In this document: piece after piece, positions 27,601 through 34,808 of the stretch | How positions within the stretch are numbered: the first letter of the stretch is position 1 | How the letters are laid out: the number at the start of each line of letters is the position of its first letter | Source: Desertivirga xinjiangensis | GTDB lineage: Bacteria; Bacteroidota; Bacteroidia; Sphingobacteriales; Sphingobacteriaceae | DNA length: 64,000 nt | Direction: 5' to 3' | NCBI RefSeq assembly: GCF_024436435.1 | Contig: NZ_JAFMZP010000007.1 | Location: forward strand, 183,612-247,611 | Position numbers and translations under genes: made by a program | The notes under the pieces: model-generated | Told to the model about the DNA's origin: nothing | Seen by the model: only the letters and a program-made list of their open reading frames with translations | Databases searched by the model: none

Positions 27601-27672
27601 ACCATGGGTGTTGATTTCGGTGCAATTCCTGTATCAAGGACTTATTCATTAGGTGTATCAGTTGGATTTTAA
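24649..27672 (+). CDS. SusC/RagA family TonB-dependent outer-membrane transporter
   Basis: A 1007-residue TonB-dependent receptor. Signal peptide 1-22 (NVIAQ); carboxypeptidase-regulatory-like beta-sandwich (~25-95, ITGTVTSAEDGLPLPGVSV); plug domain (~115-225) with the SusC-typical GALGEVVVTALG-like junction and PLMIVDG; then a 22-strand barrel to the end, finishing in a terminal Phe. With the SusD-like lipoprotein 13 nt downstream it forms a nutrient import complex for oligomers. Neighbouring MurNAc enzymes suggest muropeptides or glycan fragments of peptidoglycan as cargo; this is inference from context. Confidence 0.95.
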   Translation: MKRRLLNLIMGLVLMSLNVIAQEKVITGTVTSAEDGLPLPGVSVKIKNSVLATSTGTDGKYTIRATQGQVLIFSYIGTLTMEKIIGSESVVNAALKSDAKALGEVVVTALGIERDKRTLAYSVQTVKGEDLRESNQSNIINGLQGQIAGAQITSSGGSPGLPSEIILRGVSSLSGDNQPLMIVDGIRVSNASTDGTVNRLADFNPEDIQDISILKGAAASALYGIDAASGAIIITTKKGKSGTTQMNGSYKSFLETVGRLPKQQSLYTSGTGSGFDESSISSWGRKFRSDELIYNNLDRFFETGQINDVNFNVNGGAEKYNYYFSGNYRDGSSIIPNTRSDKLSVLIKGTTKLTRKIELTASANYINNNIKEGIVGGSSGGYANSIYMYPLRYDIQRYQYDNGKPYYEYYENSGVEETARISPMWAIMKNARNTGTQRFVINGNLAYKPVDWINLSYRVGQDFYNQDYGYVTVPGTPGFMDGRLYESKGNFIYQTNIFNASFDRKINNDLRATLILGASSEYFEAKTNVVSGEDFVVPDIYSVNNIAAANLVSSEGFRRRQRYALYGDFKLDYKNMLSLGITGRNDWSSTLPQDARSFYSPSISGSFTFSELFDNKNEWFGKLRVSYAKVGKDAPIYATYTNLVPYLGIGGGYQNFATGGNLHLVAETTVENEYGLEFRLFRNRLNLEATYYDKESRDQIVTARVPLPTGFVEQTFNVGKLRNRGIEMSLSGSPFKSKNFTWNTTLNAWKNTSKMLEFPGHIEVFPYTFGQPYTSAYGASMIDKPVLGIVGSDYLKNDEGYTVIGSDGYPVINRQDNSLYIGNREPKFNIGLLNKFSYKNLNLSFLWDFRFGGDVYNATRLGMVSRGIAYDVGQLRDRAFVFNGVVEQPDGSYVKNTKEVALDYNYFVNNYTSVGSNFVETVNWARVRYITLGYTVPKKYTDRLKVSRVSFELSAQNPILITNYSGGDPEVNSAGPNAGGGGGSTMGVDFGAIPVSRTYSLGVSVGF

Positions 27673-27685
27673 CCTCAATTATAAC

Positions 27686-29221
27686 ATGAAAAAAATATTA
27701 AGAACGTTATCGATTATGCTGATAGTGGTGCTTGCATCATGCAGTAAGTTGGATATTAATGTAAATCCGGTGCAGCCGGTAACAACAGAAGCTAATCTTA
27801 GATTACCTGCAATATTGGGTAATATGGCTTATCACATTTACTCCCAGGCCCGTTTCACATCATATCATTCGCTCTATCTAAATAGTAGATACAACAGTAG
27901 CAATAATGGTTACACTGCGCCATTAGTTCACTGGAACTATACTTTAGCACAGAGAATTGGTGCCTGGCGGTGGCATTACTTCGATGTCGGCAGTAATTGT
28001 CTAGGGATGATTGAAAGGGCCGAAAGGGACGGGGCAAATAATTACAAGGGAGTTGGCAAAATAGTGCTTGCTTTTTCTTACCTGACAGCGACCGATGTTT
28101 TTGGAGATATGCCTTATACGGAGGCTTATACAGGTATCTATTACCCTAAATATGATACGCAGGATGTCGTATATGCAGGTGTGTTATCACTGTTAAACGA
28201 AGGTATCGAGGCGCTTAATAGTGCCTCTTCTGCAGATCCGGTTATGGATTCTAGCGCTGATTTGATTTATGGAGGTGACATTAATAAATGGAAAGCTTTT
28301 GCAGAAGCCGTACGAGCCAGACTTTTGTTACATACAGCAAGTTTTGAAAAAAACTACGATGAGGTCCTGGCAGTTACTAATGCTGCTTTAGCAGGGTTTT
28401 CAGACGCGATGTTTAGGTATGCGGAAGCTCCTTCCAGGGATTGGGAAACTAATATGTGGGGCCCGGATATTCCCAGACCTGAGTGGAACTTTGCAGATAT
28501 AACTAACGTCTTAGAATCATCTGTACATACAGATTTCTTTATGAACTATCTTACCGTTAATGATCCTGGATTAAAATATGATCCCAGGTTACTAAAGTTG
28601 ACTACTCCGGGAGTTAAAGGAGTCTATAACGGGGCGATGATATCAGAGGGTCTGGCAGTGAAAAATTGGCCTAAGGATACTCCAGTCCCTGCAATGGAAG
28701 ACTTTGCAAAATTATATAATGGCTATTGGACTTCTGATAATTCTCCTCAGCCATATATCCTGAAAGAAGAACTATACTTTATCAAAGCTGAAGCGGCTTT
28801 TTACCAGAATGATAGAAACACAGCTTTTGAAGCATATAGAGAAGGAATCAGGTTGAACATGGAGAGATTGGGGGTAAGTGCGGGCGAAATCACAGGTTAT
28901 TTATCCTCTTCAAAAGTTAAACACGACGCCTCTGAACTAACGGTAAGCGATATTATGGGGCAAAAATATATTGCGATGTACTTACAGCCAGAAAGTTGGG
29001 TGGATATGAGGAGGTATAAATACAGTGCAAAGGCTTATCCCGGCATTTATTATCCTAAAAATGTGACATCTGATGCTGCCGGAAGATGGCTTCAGAGAAT
29101 GCCCTACGATCCTCAAACAGAACCTATTTATAACCCAAGAGAGTTGGAAAGGCTCGGTGCTAATGCCAGAAACTGGCTATTCGTACCGGTATGGTGGGCA
29201 GAAAAGTCGCAATTAAACTAA
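27686..29221 (+). CDS. SusD/RagB family substrate-binding lipoprotein
   Basis: A 511-residue outer-membrane lipoprotein. Lipobox LASCSK puts the lipidated Cys at about residue 18. The N-terminal TPR-like helices and a C-terminal half with WVDMRRYKYSAKAYPGIYYP fit the SusD/RagB fold that caps the SusC barrel. The ATG at 27686 begins a normal lipoprotein signal; an 11-codon upstream extension would overlap the susC end. It binds the cargo before import. The cargo is not readable from sequence. Confidence 0.93.
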   Translation: MKKILRTLSIMLIVVLASCSKLDINVNPVQPVTTEANLRLPAILGNMAYHIYSQARFTSYHSLYLNSRYNSSNNGYTAPLVHWNYTLAQRIGAWRWHYFDVGSNCLGMIERAERDGANNYKGVGKIVLAFSYLTATDVFGDMPYTEAYTGIYYPKYDTQDVVYAGVLSLLNEGIEALNSASSADPVMDSSADLIYGGDINKWKAFAEAVRARLLLHTASFEKNYDEVLAVTNAALAGFSDAMFRYAEAPSRDWETNMWGPDIPRPEWNFADITNVLESSVHTDFFMNYLTVNDPGLKYDPRLLKLTTPGVKGVYNGAMISEGLAVKNWPKDTPVPAMEDFAKLYNGYWTSDNSPQPYILKEELYFIKAEAAFYQNDRNTAFEAYREGIRLNMERLGVSAGEITGYLSSSKVKHDASELTVSDIMGQKYIAMYLQPESWVDMRRYKYSAKAYPGIYYPKNVTSDAAGRWLQRMPYDPQTEPIYNPRELERLGANARNWLFVPVWWAEKSQLN

Positions 29222-29228
29222 TAAGAGT

Positions 29229-30020
29229 ATGAAGAACTGTAAAATATTTTTATTCGCAATATTAGTGGTTGTTGGTTTGTCTTGTAAGAAGAACAATCCA
29301 ATTGAAGAAATTGGAGCTTTAGGCGGCGGACATAAAGCCCAGTTAAGTGTTTCGTTAAGCAACCGGACTCCTGCTTTAGGAGACATTGTGGTAGTAACAG
29401 CGACAACTTCTCATAAGTCAGATAAAATAACAAAGGTTGAATTTTCACATACGCTATCAGAGAGGTTTGGTATTTATCTGTCATTGGATAACACCGTTAT
29501 TAATACCTGGCACGACACCAATCCAATATTGATTGTCAGAGATACTATTGTGAACAATGATATCTGGAAAACGGTAAGTAGTGGTGCGGCTGATGACTTG
29601 GAAAACTACTATCGTACAAACGAAAATTACTTCGTCATACCGGCCCGATACACATTATTTGCTCAGCGTGCGGGCAAGTACGATCTGGCCGGGCCCGGTT
29701 TGTTGCTACAACTTCCTGATGAAGCGTTTGAGATCTTAAAAAGTCAGTTAGCACGAACTATTAAAGTGTCGGAATATGCAAGGTTATTTCCCACGGCCCC
29801 CGATGGAAACTATGTAATGACAGCGGGTACAAAAACAGCTATTTCTGCCATTGGAAAGGCTTTCTTGCGATCAAATCTCAGTAAACAGAATTTAATTGAC
29901 AATGGCTTAAAGGAGATACATAAAGAAGGAGTGATGGCCGCTTCAGTGAACGTCAGAGTTACCACGGAAAATGGTATAATTAAGGAAACCAGCAACAGTT
30001 TTGAATCGGCATACCAATAG
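29229..30020 (+). CDS. Hypothetical surface lipoprotein in the SusCD operon
   Basis: A 263-residue protein with a lipoprotein signal (VVVGLSCKK, Cys19). I recognise no domain. After a Gly-rich linker the part around residues 35-75 looks like an Ig-like beta-sandwich (LSVSLSNRTPALGDIVVVTA). It begins 7 nt after the SusD stop and is followed after 5 nt by the PKD lipoprotein, so it is part of the same transcript. The position corresponds to that of surface glycan-binding proteins in other Sus-like loci, which is the best guess for its role. Confidence 0.8.
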   Translation: MKNCKIFLFAILVVVGLSCKKNNPIEEIGALGGGHKAQLSVSLSNRTPALGDIVVVTATTSHKSDKITKVEFSHTLSERFGIYLSLDNTVINTWHDTNPILIVRDTIVNNDIWKTVSSGAADDLENYYRTNENYFVIPARYTLFAQRAGKYDLAGPGLLLQLPDEAFEILKSQLARTIKVSEYARLFPTAPDGNYVMTAGTKTAISAIGKAFLRSNLSKQNLIDNGLKEIHKEGVMAASVNVRVTTENGIIKETSNSFESAYQ

Positions 30021-30025
30021 AAATT

Positions 30026-31615
30026 ATGAGAAAACTTAGTTTATTATACTTTATATCTTCAATGCTTCTGATGTTTGGTTGCAAGGAAGATGAGGTTTCA
30101 AGGATCGAACCTCAGGGTAATTTCGCAGTGAATTTTACTCTTCCTGAGGGTGACATTACTGCACCAGCAAAAGTTCTGTTAACGAACAGGTCGAAATATT
30201 CAGAAAAATATCTTTGGAAATTTCCCGAAGGTAAGGCCCTTACTAAAGAAGGGTTGGTTGATCGGGAAAGCAGCGAGGCATTAGTGCCGGACACAATTTA
30301 TTATGATTTGCCGGGTGAGTATAAGGTAACCCTTGTAGCCTGGCAGGGCGGTAAAATCGATTCGGTTACAAAATCGGTAAATGTGATTAAGATGCAACCT
30401 CAAATTGTACTGCCTGCTAATATTGGTATTATGGCTGAGGTAGAATTTAGTGCAAATGTCTTTAAATATCCCGGCCAGGAGGGTACTTATTCCTGGGATT
30501 TCGGCGAACCTGGCCTGGTATCTACTGAAGCAAAGCCAAAAGTCACCTTTCAGAATGAAGGAGTTCATACAGTCACTTTAGCCTTTAATGACGGAGAGGA
30601 AACACTGACCACTACAGTGCAGGTAAATGTAAGGGGGGAGTTGACAAAAGCCCTGTACTTTACTGATATAATCACGAAAAAGATATATAAGTATCAGTTT
30701 AAGCAATTGACAGCTCCTGTAACAACTCAATTGCCTCATTCTTTAGGCAGTCATCCATTATCTCTCAGTGTTTATAACGATAGGGTATTTATAACTGAAG
30801 CAGGTAATAACGCATGGTTTATCACCTCCGCTAATGCTGACGGACGCATTTACTCGACTAATTTGGGGGGTACTAATGATATTACGCTCACAACAGCCAC
30901 AGGGATTTATCAGCAAGATCCTTTTGCTCATGAGATTGATCCTGCAACTGGTATACTTTATTTCCTCACCCGGAATTTTAATGTAAGAGCTATTTCGACA
31001 ACAGGACAGGACCTTACGTATCCAACCACTCAAAAGCTCGGTATAGTTGTGGGGAATGCGGCCGGCGTTACCACTGTATTTAATTGGGTAGATGGAGGTG
31101 TCCGGGTTGTGGATGGAGAAATTTGGTATTCAAAACATGCGAACGGTAAAGGATTGTATAGATTCAATTTAACGACAAATGCCTTTTTAGGACGAATTGG
31201 AAGTTTAGAAGAAGTAAAGATCCGCAGTTTTGTGGTAGACTCCAAAAATGGGAAGATTTACTTTTATGTCAATTCGATAGGAGGTAACTTAACTCCAGGG
31301 TTATATCGGTGTGATATCAATGGGGCTAATATTGTTCTTATCGACAATCTTAGTAACCTTAGTCAGGAGGGTAGTGGCACGGAAATTCTTGGCATTACCG
31401 GAATGGCGTTAGATACCGACCCGGATGATGGATCGGCAGGGTACTTATACTATGGATTCAGAGCTGTAACTGATGTAAACAATTTGGGAGCTGTAGTAGG
31501 TACAGGAGCTAATTCTGGAATTAAGAAATATGCGTTAGATGGAAGTAAACCGGCAGAGTTTTTAATTAAGGGTTATGCACCCTATGGAATTGGCATTGAT
31601 CATACTAAAAGATAA
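30026..31615 (+). CDS. PKD-domain lipoprotein with C-terminal beta-propeller-like region
   Basis: A 529-residue lipoprotein (LLMFGCKED, Cys19). One PKD-like sandwich lies at ~30-120 and a clearer PKD domain at ~125-205, with YSWDFGEPG and FQNEGVHTVTLAFNDG. Residues ~210-529 carry repeated strands with LYFTDIITKKIYKY, GKIYFYV and GYLYYGF patterns, as in SMP-30/NHL-type six-bladed propellers. No catalytic motif is visible. It is probably a surface-exposed binding protein of the SusCD system. A stable hairpin follows its stop, which may reduce read-through to the GH18 gene. Confidence 0.82.
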   Translation: MRKLSLLYFISSMLLMFGCKEDEVSRIEPQGNFAVNFTLPEGDITAPAKVLLTNRSKYSEKYLWKFPEGKALTKEGLVDRESSEALVPDTIYYDLPGEYKVTLVAWQGGKIDSVTKSVNVIKMQPQIVLPANIGIMAEVEFSANVFKYPGQEGTYSWDFGEPGLVSTEAKPKVTFQNEGVHTVTLAFNDGEETLTTTVQVNVRGELTKALYFTDIITKKIYKYQFKQLTAPVTTQLPHSLGSHPLSLSVYNDRVFITEAGNNAWFITSANADGRIYSTNLGGTNDITLTTATGIYQQDPFAHEIDPATGILYFLTRNFNVRAISTTGQDLTYPTTQKLGIVVGNAAGVTTVFNWVDGGVRVVDGEIWYSKHANGKGLYRFNLTTNAFLGRIGSLEEVKIRSFVVDSKNGKIYFYVNSIGGNLTPGLYRCDINGANIVLIDNLSNLSQEGSGTEILGITGMALDTDPDDGSAGYLYYGFRAVTDVNNLGAVVGTGANSGIKKYALDGSKPAEFLIKGYAPYGIGIDHTKR

Positions 31616-31622
31616 AAAAACT

Positions 31623-31653
31623 CCATGTTCTCTGTCTAAATCAGAGAACATGG
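31623..31653. terminator. Intercistronic hairpin between the PKD lipoprotein and GH18 genes
   Basis: Perfect 12-bp stem CCATGTTCTCTG/CAGAGAACATGG with a 7-nt loop, starting 8 nt after the stop. No T-run follows on the plus strand (it follows on the minus strand), so partial termination or protection of the upstream mRNA is more likely than full termination. An ATG at 31650 lies in the hairpin. Confidence 0.5.
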
Positions 31654-31667
31654 AAAATTTGAATAAA

Positions 31668-32708
31668 ATGAAAAGACTTTTATATATAGCAGCAATTTTT
31701 CTTGGGGGCTTGTATTCTTGTAAGGATGAAGTAAAATGGGTTCCGGATGACTACCATAAAGGTGCCCATGAGATCCCTTCTGGTGAATATGTTACAGACC
31801 GTAGCTTTAAAATGGTAGCTTATTATGCTGAAGCGAATGAGCCTGATTCGATTGAAATGGAGAAGTTCAAGATGATCACTCACCTTCATTATGCATTTGC
31901 CTATCCAAATGCCGATGGAACTATTCAACCTTTGATAAAACCGCAAAATTTCGCTAAGATTATGCAGCGGGCAAAAGAGAACGGGGTGAAGAGAGCAGTG
32001 TCATTCGCCGGATCTCAGGCGATATACTCAGCTATAGCTGCCGACTCCGTATTGCGTTCAAAATTCATTGACAACATTGTCACCTTCGCTTTAAAGTATG
32101 ATCTGGACGGTATAGATATAGATTGGGAATATCCGAACGCTGGCCTTTCCAACGACATCACTTTTGAAAAATTTATGAAAGAGCTCTCAGGTAAGCTCCA
32201 TAGATATCATTTGTATTTAAGTGCTGCTGTTACTGCAGGTCTTTTTGCTGGTGATGTCCGTGATGGCATAACTCCAGGAGCAGTTGAGGCAATGGACTTT
32301 GTTAATTTAATGGCTTATGATGCAAAAGGACTGGACCCGCAGGAGCCTAACCATCATTCAACCTATGTTATAGCCCAAAAAGTAATGGATGCCTGGTTAA
32401 ACATTAAAGGATTGCCGAAAGAAAAAGCAGTGTTAGGTTTTCCTGCTTATGGAAAAACGGCAGATCCAACCCCTCTGGCAATGTCGTACAGAGAATTATT
32501 AAAAAATGGCGCGAAGCCACTACTTAATTCGGCAACTGTCATAACCGGGAACAGAACGGATATTTATTATTACAATAGTCTTGATGTGGTGAAGTTGAAA
32601 GCTCAACTAGCGAAGGATAACGCCAATGGCCTAATGGTATGGGAGCTTTATCAGGATGCTAATGGACCAAATTCAATGGTCAAAGCGGCTTACGACGTTA
32701 TTAAATAA
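31668..32708 (+). CDS. GH18 family glycosidase, lipoprotein
   Basis: A 346-residue lipoprotein (LGGLYSCKD, Cys18) with a TIM-barrel GH18 domain (~45-345). The catalytic signature is intact: DGIDIDWE at 147-154 with the acid Glu154 and the Asp relay. Other barrel motifs are VSFAGS, MDFVNLMAYD and GLMVWELYQD. GH18 enzymes cut beta-1,4 GlcNAc bonds in chitin, N-glycans or, in some members, peptidoglycan; the surrounding MurNAc genes favour a peptidoglycan N-acetylglucosaminidase, but an endo-glycosidase for N-glycans is the main alternative since GH18-SusCD loci of that kind exist. I chose the ATG at 31668 for its clean signal peptide. Confidence 0.88.
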   Translation: MKRLLYIAAIFLGGLYSCKDEVKWVPDDYHKGAHEIPSGEYVTDRSFKMVAYYAEANEPDSIEMEKFKMITHLHYAFAYPNADGTIQPLIKPQNFAKIMQRAKENGVKRAVSFAGSQAIYSAIAADSVLRSKFIDNIVTFALKYDLDGIDIDWEYPNAGLSNDITFEKFMKELSGKLHRYHLYLSAAVTAGLFAGDVRDGITPGAVEAMDFVNLMAYDAKGLDPQEPNHHSTYVIAQKVMDAWLNIKGLPKEKAVLGFPAYGKTADPTPLAMSYRELLKNGAKPLLNSATVITGNRTDIYYYNSLDVVKLKAQLAKDNANGLMVWELYQDANGPNSMVKAAYDVIK

Positions 32709-32737
32709 GCCGATCAAGTACAGTTTTAAGTCACGAG

Positions 32738-32769
32738 ATAAAGCCTTCTCTGCGCAGAGAGGGCTTTAT
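32738..32769 (+). terminator. Long hairpin after the GH18 gene
   Basis: Nearly perfect 15-bp stem (ATAAAGCCTTCTCTG against CAGAGAGGGCTTTAT, one G-T pair) with a 2-nt centre. The tail is AT-rich but lacks a pure T-run. It probably ends the SusCD-GH18 transcript; an operator-like repeat and a new transcription unit follow. Confidence 0.6.
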
Positions 32770-32839
32770 AAAACATTTTATAGCATAAAAATTGGGAATG
32801 CATTTTTAAAATGATTTATTGGTAAAAAAGCTAATGTTT

Positions 32840-32859
32840 TGCGTTTTTATGCGTTTTGT
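32840..32859 (+). promoter_or_regulatory. Candidate operator before the phosphoesterase gene (10-bp direct repeat)
   Basis: TGCGTTTTTA followed without gap by TGCGTTTTGT: the clearest of three related repeat pairs in the locus, 83 nt before the chosen ATG. Confidence 0.45.
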
Positions 32860-32922
32860 TCTGGTTTAGACTCTTTATTAAATAAAAATTGCATGTTTGT
32901 GCCGATTTATTTGTATAATTGT

Positions 32923-34800
32923 ATGACAAATTGCCACCGTCTAATTATGAATGGGAGTCCTATTGCGGTTTTGCTCTTTTTGTGGGTATTTGAGTCAAAT
33001 GCACAATCCCTCAAATTCGCTTTTGTCTCCGACACACATATCGGTAATCATACTGCCGCTGAAGATCTTCGGCGCACTGTCACCGATATTAACAGCCAGG
33101 CTGACATCCAGTTTGTAGTGATCAGCGGTGATATTACCGAATTTGGTTCAGATGAGGAGCTGAAGCTTGCGAAGCAGATCCTGGATAGTTTAAATATGCC
33201 CTGGCATATTATCGCGGGAAACCATGACTCCAACTGGTCGGAGAGTGGCAGTAACAGCTTCCTCCGGGTATTTGGCGGAGAAACCTTTTCTTTTACGGCA
33301 GGTGGTTATTTCTTTGCCGCTACCAGTTCTGGTCCAAACATGAGAATGGGGCCGGGGCAGGTGCCAAGAGAAAATATTGTCTGGCTTGATTCGGTGCTAA
33401 ACAATATGCCTAGTCCATCCATGCCGGTTATCTACATTAATCATTATCCCCAGGATTCTTCTCAAAACAACTGGTACGAAGCAATCGACAGGGTGAAAAA
33501 GAGGAATGTTCAGCTGCTGCTTTGCGGGCACGGGCATGCAAACAGAAAGTTTAATGTAGAGGGTATTCCTTCAGTGATGGGGCGTTCCAACCTGAGAGCA
33601 AAAGACAGTATTGGCGGGTATAACATTGTTACTATCCAAAACGGAACGGCGAGTTTTGACGAAAGAAAGCCGCTTATTCAAACCAATAGAAAATGGACTG
33701 AGGTGGCTTTGGCAAACCATCATTTTGAAAAAGACACTACAACGTATTTCAGACCTTCATTTGCTGTTAATAAAAAGTTTCTGGGCGTTAAAACTCTATG
33801 GGAATACCAGGATCAGAGTGATATAGGTGCGGGAACAGCAATGTCTAAGATTTTTGTATTCGCAACCAACACCAAAGGATCAATTAATGCACTTCATAGA
33901 AAAACCGGTTTAAAGGCCTGGCAATACCAAACTGGCGGCAAGATTTATTCAACTCCTTATTATGCTGAAGGTTATGTCCTCGCTGGTTCATCTGACAATT
34001 TTATTTATTGTCTTTCTGCTAAGGATGGTAGTTTGAAATGGAAGTTCCCTGCCTTACGGCCGGTTCTTGGCTCTGCCCTTGTGAAAGGAAATCAGGTTTT
34101 TATTGGAAGTTCCGACGGGCATTTTCGTTCGCTAGACCTGAAGTCGGGAAAGTTGATCTGGGACTTCGACCAGGTGAAGGGATTTGTTGTAACAAAGCCG
34201 ATGATCTATGAAGGTCTGATTTATTTTGGTTGTTGGGCTAACGACTTCTATGCTTTAGATATAAAGACTGGTCAATTGGCCTGGAAGTGGAACAACGGCG
34301 CATCTAACCGGATGTTTTCTCCTGCAGCCTGCTATCCTGTTGCAGCAAATGGCCGGGTATTTATCGTCGCTCCCGACAGGTATATGACTGCCTTTAACGC
34401 AAAAACTGGCCATGTGATATGGAGAACCCAGATGAAAAATGTCAGGGTGCGCGAGTCGATGGGCTTATCCGAAGATAAAAGCCTGGTATATGTTAAAACA
34501 ATGGATGGTGAATTGTATGGCATCTCGACCACTACTCCCCAGATGGACCTAACCTGGAAGGGAGATTTGAAGCTTCCTTATGAGCTTACTCCTTCAGCTA
34601 TTATTGAGAGCCGGGGCGTGATCTATGTGCCGAGTCATTCCGGATTGGCTTCTGCTGTTGACCGGAAAACAGGAGAGGTGCTGTGGCAATATAAGACGTC
34701 AAATTGCTTGATGAACCCAATTATGCCTTTAGATAAGAATAAAGTTATTGTTAGTACAATGGACGGGAAAGTTGCCTGTTTAGAATACTCCACTAAATAG
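32923..34800 (+). CDS. Exported calcineurin-like phosphoesterase fused to a PQQ-type beta-propeller
   Basis: About 625 residues. A hydrophobic signal ends in VFESNAQ. The metallophosphoesterase domain (~30-270) has the full metal set: SDTHIG, SGDITEFG, AGNHDSNW, NHYPQD and GHGHANR. Residues ~300-620 are a PQQ-like/WD40 propeller with repeated blades of the type TGLKAWQYQTGGK, GSLKWKF, GKLIWDF and TGEVLWQYKT. It would act in the periplasm or on the surface on a phosphate ester. Its link to peptidoglycan is only positional: next gene 8 nt away. Start is uncertain; ATGs at 32839, 32923 and 32947 are possible, and I prefer 32923 for its basic n-region. Confidence 0.85.
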   Translation: MTNCHRLIMNGSPIAVLLFLWVFESNAQSLKFAFVSDTHIGNHTAAEDLRRTVTDINSQADIQFVVISGDITEFGSDEELKLAKQILDSLNMPWHIIAGNHDSNWSESGSNSFLRVFGGETFSFTAGGYFFAATSSGPNMRMGPGQVPRENIVWLDSVLNNMPSPSMPVIYINHYPQDSSQNNWYEAIDRVKKRNVQLLLCGHGHANRKFNVEGIPSVMGRSNLRAKDSIGGYNIVTIQNGTASFDERKPLIQTNRKWTEVALANHHFEKDTTTYFRPSFAVNKKFLGVKTLWEYQDQSDIGAGTAMSKIFVFATNTKGSINALHRKTGLKAWQYQTGGKIYSTPYYAEGYVLAGSSDNFIYCLSAKDGSLKWKFPALRPVLGSALVKGNQVFIGSSDGHFRSLDLKSGKLIWDFDQVKGFVVTKPMIYEGLIYFGCWANDFYALDIKTGQLAWKWNNGASNRMFSPAACYPVAANGRVFIVAPDRYMTAFNAKTGHVIWRTQMKNVRVRESMGLSEDKSLVYVKTMDGELYGISTTTPQMDLTWKGDLKLPYELTPSAIIESRGVIYVPSHSGLASAVDRKTGEVLWQYKTSNCLMNPIMPLDKNKVIVSTMDGKVACLEYSTK

Positions 34801-34808
34801 AATTTGAT

